Source of the DNA: Paenibacillus sp. JNUCC32 | GTDB taxonomy: Bacteria; Bacillota; Bacilli; Paenibacillales; Paenibacillaceae | Direction of reading: 5' to 3' | Length of the DNA stretch: 64,000 bases | NCBI RefSeq assembly: GCF_014863545.1 | Contig: NZ_CP062260.1 | Location: 1,178,001-1,242,000, forward strand | In this document: one piece after another, positions 59,804 through 64,000 of the stretch | How positions within the stretch are numbered: position 1 is the stretch's first letter | Layout: each line of letters starts with the position of its first letter | Program-made: the position numbers and the translations under genes | Notes under the pieces: generated by a model | Database searches by the model: none | Told to the model about the DNA's origin: nothing | What the model saw: only the letters and a program-made list of their open reading frames with translations

Positions 59804-60943
59804 TTATCGGTTCAGGCTTTTACGTTGTCCCCAATACCGGATGTTGACATTGACATCAAGCTCAAGCGGCGTTTCGTCGTAGATTTCCTTTTTCTGTTCC
59901 ACTAATTTCTTCCAAAGCATGGGGTCTGTTCGGTACAATTGGAGACATAGTTCATAAGGATCCGCGTGGATCAATGCTGCTTTATGAAAGGTGTTCTGCA
60001 ATTCCTTACGCAGGGTATCTTCCGTTAATCGCTTCATTTCCTTAATCCCCACCTGCTTGTATATATTCTGTACCGTGCCAATGACGTTCAGCTTGATTCG
60101 ATACGAAGCATCGTTTGGCTTCCGGATGACTTCGATGGTAGATTGGGGCTTCTCCAGCCGAATGCTCCCGACTGCTTCACCGTCCGCCTGAACGACGACG
60201 GCAGCGTGAGTATTATTCGATGCTAACCAGCGGGTCCCCAGCAGATCGGATCGTGGGAGCCAGCCCATCAATTCTTTGTTCTTGATCAGAAATCCGCCGT
60301 TCACTTCCAATATCGGATGCTGCTTCAGATTTTCCGACCAGTTCTGCGTCGAAATATGAAGGGAGGGAAGCAGAACGGTTGCAGCTTTTTCCCGATAGAG
60401 ACGAATAAAGTTCACGAATTGGATCGGACGTATAAACGAGAATTGGACATAGCTTTCCCTGGGTTCATGAAGCAGCGAGTGCAGGGGGGAGAGCTGAAAG
60501 AACGGCGACACCGTAAAGAGATCCTCCATCTTATCCTTGGTCCCGTATATCCATTTCGTATACCGGATTTCCTGCGAGCGGTTGGTCAGGTCGAACACTT
60601 GCGACAACTGCTTAGGTTTTAACACGGCTTCCGTAAGCACCAAAGCCGTCACATGACCCCAGGAGACCCGCTGCTGACTCGACGTGTACAGATCAACGAG
60701 GGCTTCAGTCAACGTGGTGCCGGTTCCACGGCCAACCCAGATAGGCGCTTTCTCCGTCTGTTTGTTGGATTCTTGTTTGGCAATCGTGGCAAAGTCAAGC
60801 ATCTGCACGTATATGATATATTTCTCGTCCTTGTAATCCACGCCCAAAGCCGTGATATAGTTGATATCCTGGACTTCATTGTTGTCCCAGCAGCCTGAGA
60901 GCAGCAGAGATGTCAGGCATACGAGTATCCATACCCGCTTCAT
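59804..60943 (-). CDS. Spore germination receptor lipoprotein, Ger(x)C family
   Basis: A 379-residue lipoprotein, the C subunit of a Ger-type germinant receptor in the inner membrane of the spore. The signal peptide ends in a lipobox LLLSGC followed by WDNNEVQDINYITALGVDY, a classic Ger(x)C opening. The N-terminal domain has the TLTEALVDLY and RVSWGHVTALVLTE segments; the C-terminal domain ends VNVNIRYWGQ. It overlaps the A-subunit gene by ATGA. The germinant cannot be inferred. Confidence 0.92.
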   Translation of the reverse strand: MKRVWILVCLTSLLLSGCWDNNEVQDINYITALGVDYKDEKYIIYVQMLDFATIAKQESNKQTEKAPIWVGRGTGTTLTEALVDLYTSSQQRVSWGHVTALVLTEAVLKPKQLSQVFDLTNRSQEIRYTKWIYGTKDKMEDLFTVSPFFQLSPLHSLLHEPRESYVQFSFIRPIQFVNFIRLYREKAATVLLPSLHISTQNWSENLKQHPILEVNGGFLIKNKELMGWLPRSDLLGTRWLASNNTHAAVVVQADGEAVGSIRLEKPQSTIEVIRKPNDASYRIKLNVIGTVQNIYKQVGIKEMKRLTEDTLRKELQNTFHKAALIHADPYELCLQLYRTDPMLWKKLVEQKKEIYDETPLELDVNVNIRYWGQRKSLNR

Positions 60944-62346
60944 AACGCGCCGCCTTTTTTCCGTTTCCCCGGAAATCGCAAGAGATTGCCCAGGATTTTA
61001 GATATGGAGAAGGGCGAGAAAGGGGCAAGGTACGGCTGCCCGAACGGATTATGGTTGGCTGCATATTGAACGATCATGAAGACCGATATGAAGAAACCGA
61101 ATAACCCGAACATCGAGGACAGGGTAAGGACAAAGAAACGCAAGATCGTTTGGCTGACAACAAAATCCTGATTGGAGTGGGTAGACCCCGCCACAAAGGA
61201 TAGGGCGCCGATGACGGTCATCGTCGGCGAGAAAAAACCGCCCCGAATAGCTGCGTCGCCGATAATGATACCGGAAACCACCGTAATGGTCGACGCGATC
61301 GGAGAAGGCATCTGCATGCCGGCCTCCCGCAGCAGAGTGAGGAGAAACAGGATGATCAGCATCTCAAACCCGGTCGGGATCGGAAGGCCGAGCCTGGTAT
61401 TCGCAACCGTTGCCAGCAGCGGAAAAGGGATTTGATCCTGGTGAAAGGCTAATAGCGTTATATAGAAGCCGGGAAGGAAAATGGAAATCAGGAACCCGAA
61501 CATTCTCAGAATTCTCCAGGGCATCACGAAATAGAACGGCATTTGGGGGTCTTCGGCAGCGAACAGCAGCTGCATGAAGCTCGCAGGCGCGATCAATAGG
61601 ACGGGACTTCCCTGCATAATAATGACCAAACGGCCGCGAGTCAGAGAGTCGTATGCCAGGTCCGTCCGCCCCGTGTAGTCAAACATGGGAAGCACGCTGT
61701 ACCTGTACGGAGTCAGATGCTCCGCAAGCTCGCCGATCCCTACGGGAGGATCCCCGGCGTAATGGTTTAGCTTGTCCACGATGGCCGTGACGGTCTCCGG
61801 TATGACCTTGTCCTTTAAATACATGATGCCGACGGTGGTTTTGCTTTTGTCTCCAAGCTTAAAGGAGGAATAGACAAGTCCCGGTGATTTCAGCCTTTTG
61901 CGGATAAGTGCTACATTGATATCCAATTCCTCGACAAACCCGTCGCGAGGTCCTTTGACCGAGGTTTCCGTGGCGCTTTCTTCCGGCGTTCGGCCGATGG
62001 TTTTGCCGGCGCTGTACGAATACAGCTTATCGTCCTTAGGGAAATACAGGGCAACGTAGCCGGAATAAACAATGTCATCGACGGACTCCAAATCGGCATC
62101 GGCGACATCCAGCGTAAGATAATATTCAAGGTTGGTCGGGTCAAACGGATGCTTTTGCGAAACGGAAGTATTCCATTCCTTGCTGATGACAGGCAAAAAG
62201 ACCTCGGACAACACTTTCGAATCGCACATCATCGGGCTGTAAACCATAATCGCCCAAGGCTCTTCATCCATTCCCGGGTAGGACGTTATATAGACGTCAT
62301 CGGAATCGGCATAACGATCGCGCAATTGCTGTTCGGTCATGTTCAT
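60940..62346 (-). CDS. Spore germination receptor A subunit, GerA family
   Basis: A 468-residue protein. The N-terminal soluble domain (residues about 1-270) includes DINVALIRKRLKSPGLVY and the TKTTVGIMYLKD-like KTTVGIMYLKD strand. Five to six membrane helices follow, with FLPGFYITLLAFHQDQIPF and SPTMTVIGALSFVAGS, both typical of GerAA-type proteins. ATG 62346 has AAAGGAG ten bases upstream and overlaps the B-subunit stop, so the readings that begin further upstream are rejected. Confidence 0.92.
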   Translation of the reverse strand: MNMTEQQLRDRYADSDDVYITSYPGMDEEPWAIMVYSPMMCDSKVLSEVFLPVISKEWNTSVSQKHPFDPTNLEYYLTLDVADADLESVDDIVYSGYVALYFPKDDKLYSYSAGKTIGRTPEESATETSVKGPRDGFVEELDINVALIRKRLKSPGLVYSSFKLGDKSKTTVGIMYLKDKVIPETVTAIVDKLNHYAGDPPVGIGELAEHLTPYRYSVLPMFDYTGRTDLAYDSLTRGRLVIIMQGSPVLLIAPASFMQLLFAAEDPQMPFYFVMPWRILRMFGFLISIFLPGFYITLLAFHQDQIPFPLLATVANTRLGLPIPTGFEMLIILFLLTLLREAGMQMPSPIASTITVVSGIIIGDAAIRGGFFSPTMTVIGALSFVAGSTHSNQDFVVSQTILRFFVLTLSSMFGLFGFFISVFMIVQYAANHNPFGQPYLAPFSPFSISKILGNLLRFPGKRKKGGAL

Positions 62347-63455
62347 TGCGGCGTTTCTCCTTTCGTGGAACTGGCATCCTGCGGCTCTTGCTGATTCGGT
62401 TTGCGGATCAGGAAGAATAACAGGAGGCTTAGGATGGTGATATAAACGGCGGATGCGGGCAAGAAATAATCGGCCATGGCATAATACATTTTCAAATTGC
62501 TGATCGGTGAGGCGCACAGTATGATGAGCAGCGTGGTGACGGCTAATACGCCAACGCTCTGTCTGGACTTGGGAAGAAGGGTTTCGCAGAGCAAAAAAAT
62601 CGAAATGGAAATGGAGATATAAGCTCCGCTAAGCCACTGGAAGATGGATAAAAAATCGACGTGTTCCACGAATTTGCCCAGCTTCACGAGACGCCATTGC
62701 TCATAGGCGGGGTACCGCTGAAGCTTCATTTCTTCCGGACCAAATTCGGCAATGCCGCCGATCGTGGGTCCAAACGTGAGGAAGATGAGAACCAGATGGA
62801 TGAGCAGGATCGTAAGAAAACCGGGTTTTTTCTGCAGGTGAGGTCGCAGAAACAAGATCAGGATAAATTGGGACAGCCCTCCGAGCATGATAGGAACTCC
62901 GCTGAGAACCGGCATGAAGCCGTCCTCAAGGACAGGCAGCAAGTAACTGTAATTTTTCACTTTCAGATTGGACACGGATACGAATATGCCCAGCAAGACG
63001 ACGCAAGGCAGCAAGATGCCGGCGGCAACGCCGATGGTTTTGATCCCGTGGTTAATGCTGATAAGGCATAGCATCATGAGCACGAATGCGGTGGCAACGA
63101 CAGGGGTTTGGATCATGTAGGTCGATTTCGTCCAATCGATGACTTCCTTCAAGGTATAGAAGGCAAAAGCGAAGAAATACAAGCCGGACATGCCCATCGC
63201 AACGATGCGAACCGCCCTGCCGCTGCTTTCGTCCAACGCTTGCTTGATCGAACGGGAGCCGACTTTTTTGATGATTCCATAAATAAGCAGAATCCAGGGC
63301 ATGAATAACACGGCCGACACGAGAATGGTGATCCAAGCATCCCGTCCGGACTTCTCCAGAAGCACAGGGATGATCATGACATGATTGGTCAAACCTGCCG
63401 TGAGCATCATAATCATAAACGCCTGATTCGTTGGAATACCGCGAGCTAATGACAT
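62343..63455 (-). CDS. Spore germination receptor B subunit, GerB family permease
   Basis: A 370-residue APC-type membrane protein with ten helices, the likely germinant-binding subunit. It opens MSLARGIPTNQAFMIMMLT and carries the GerB features HVMIIPVLLEKSGRDAW and YTLKEVIDWTKSTY. ATG 63455 follows GGGGGA by about ten bases; an in-frame reading from 63860 is an artefact. The gene order is B-A-C rather than the A-B-C of gerA. Such operons are normally made in the forespore under sigma-G; I did not find a convincing sigma-G site. Bases 63456-63681 hold no gene. Confidence 0.92.
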   Translation of the reverse strand: MSLARGIPTNQAFMIMMLTAGLTNHVMIIPVLLEKSGRDAWITILVSAVLFMPWILLIYGIIKKVGSRSIKQALDESSGRAVRIVAMGMSGLYFFAFAFYTLKEVIDWTKSTYMIQTPVVATAFVLMMLCLISINHGIKTIGVAAGILLPCVVLLGIFVSVSNLKVKNYSYLLPVLEDGFMPVLSGVPIMLGGLSQFILILFLRPHLQKKPGFLTILLIHLVLIFLTFGPTIGGIAEFGPEEMKLQRYPAYEQWRLVKLGKFVEHVDFLSIFQWLSGAYISISISIFLLCETLLPKSRQSVGVLAVTTLLIILCASPISNLKMYYAMADYFLPASAVYITILSLLLFFLIRKPNQQEPQDASSTKGETPQ

Positions 63456-63681
63456 GTGTGTGATCCCCCAATTCTGCTTTCTTCCGTTTATACTTCTCGG
63501 GGAACAGCCAAAATATGCGAGAGCATCCAGCCTCGGGCTGCATGAACCGTTTGCTCGTTTTTTCATCATGAACTTAAAAGGCATTTTTAGGCTCGGCGGC
63601 GTGGTACATAAATCACGGAGAATCCCTTCATAATAAGGAAAGTTTTGATCGAACACATCACGATATCCGGAGGACATAACC

Positions 63682-64000
63682 GTGAACAGAGGAGCGAAAA
63701 CGGAGGCAGGGGAAGCAAAAGGGAATCTGAAGTGGTGGCAGCTATCGCTGCTGGGAGTCGCATCAACGATCGGCACGGGGTATTTTCTCGGATCCGCGCT
63801 GGGTATCCGGCTTGGGGGCCCGGCTTTTCTTCTTTCTATTATATTGGCGGCGACGGCCACCTACTTCGTGTTTGATGTGCTGGCGCGAATGACGGCGGAG
63901 GATCCGCAAAAAGGCTCGTTCCGAACCTACGCCAAAAAAGCCTACGGCCGGTGGGCAGGCTTCTCAACAGGGTGGATGTACTGGTGCTCCGAAGTGTTGA
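63682..64000 (+). CDS. Amino acid permease (APC family), 5' part
   Basis: The first 106 residues of a transporter that continues past the window. The visible part has a hydrophilic start, then helix 1 with the unwound substrate motif GVASTIGTGYFLGSALGI, then helix 2 (GGPAFLLSIILAATATYFVF) and the KGSFRTYAKKAYGRWAGFSTGWMYW loop-helix typical of the amino acid-polyamine-organocation family. It starts at GTG 63682, with CGGAGGAC about eight bases upstream. It is divergent from the germination operon. Confidence 0.88.
   Translation, partial: MNRGAKTEAGEAKGNLKWWQLSLLGVASTIGTGYFLGSALGIRLGGPAFLLSIILAATATYFVFDVLARMTAEDPQKGSFRTYAKKAYGRWAGFSTGWMYWCSEVL

Noticed and set aside
63605..63635. TACATA-N18-CATAATA before the permease gene as a forespore promoter
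   Set aside because: The -10 fits sigma-G/F but the -35 is weak, and nothing ties this permease to sporulation.
63456..63860. Upstream extension of the GerB reading frame
   Set aside because: The extension has no ribosome binding site, overlaps the divergent permease gene and lacks similarity to GerB N-termini; ATG 63455 gives the normal family length.

Overview
The window looks like chromosomal DNA of a Paenibacillus-type, endospore-forming, low-GC-lineage Gram-positive bacterium. The evidence is strong AAGGAGG-type ribosome binding sites, frequent GTG and TTG starts, a GerB-GerA-GerC germinant receptor operon, a YpdA/Bdr-type reductase, a BmrCD-like exporter pair, a GlcT/PtsG glucose system and a protein close to the Bacillus replication terminator protein Rtp. 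The genus is an inference from gene content. No rRNA or tRNA gene, insertion sequence or prophage was seen.

Layout. 0-10.6 kb: end of pncB, a YhdH-type reductase, a lipoprotein, moaB, a metal-handling pair (CobW/ZNG1 GTPase and a Cys-rich four-helix protein), a ROK regulator followed by a two-gene ABC transporter, a possible HEPN-like protein and an SLH-domain protein. 10.8-15.0 kb (minus): bmrC-bmrD, preceded by a short leader ORF and a strong terminator that together look like a translation-coupled attenuator. 15.0-18.7 kb: small proteins, a Nudix hydrolase and a homodimeric-type ABC exporter. 18.8-22.3 kb (minus): an operon for lipid-linked pentose metabolism (UbiA-type phosphoribosyltransferase, HAD phosphatase, two small DMT membrane proteins, GT-C-like transferase). 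22.5-27.8 kb: mostly minus-strand housekeeping genes and a PadR/HAAS/DUF4097 operon.

28.0-38.3 kb is the most unusual block: a compact type VII (ESX/WXG100) secretion locus with EsaB/YukD, an FHA-less EssC, an unassigned protein, a WXG-like protein, EsxA, and then a transmembrane Ser/Thr kinase with intact catalytic residues, a VWA protein and a PP2C phosphatase. No EsaA or EssA is encoded. The arrangement suggests a secretion machine run by reversible phosphorylation.

38.3-45.5 kb: a YtrA-like GntR regulator with its ABC transporter, an SDR enzyme, a DUF1992 protein, gluQRS and hrpB. 45.5-53.3 kb: a general stress protein with a sigma-B-type promoter, an acyltransferase, an rtp homologue with inverted repeats and a lone CRISPR-repeat-like 14-mer upstream, an oxidoreductase, an MFS transporter and ArsR-type regulator that share an operator motif, YteA, a DivIVA-domain protein and a cupin. 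53.5-64 kb: a hybrid histidine kinase, glcT/EIIA/ptsG with RAT-terminator leaders in front of both glcT and ptsG, a minus-strand germinant receptor operon, and the start of an amino acid permease that runs off the window.
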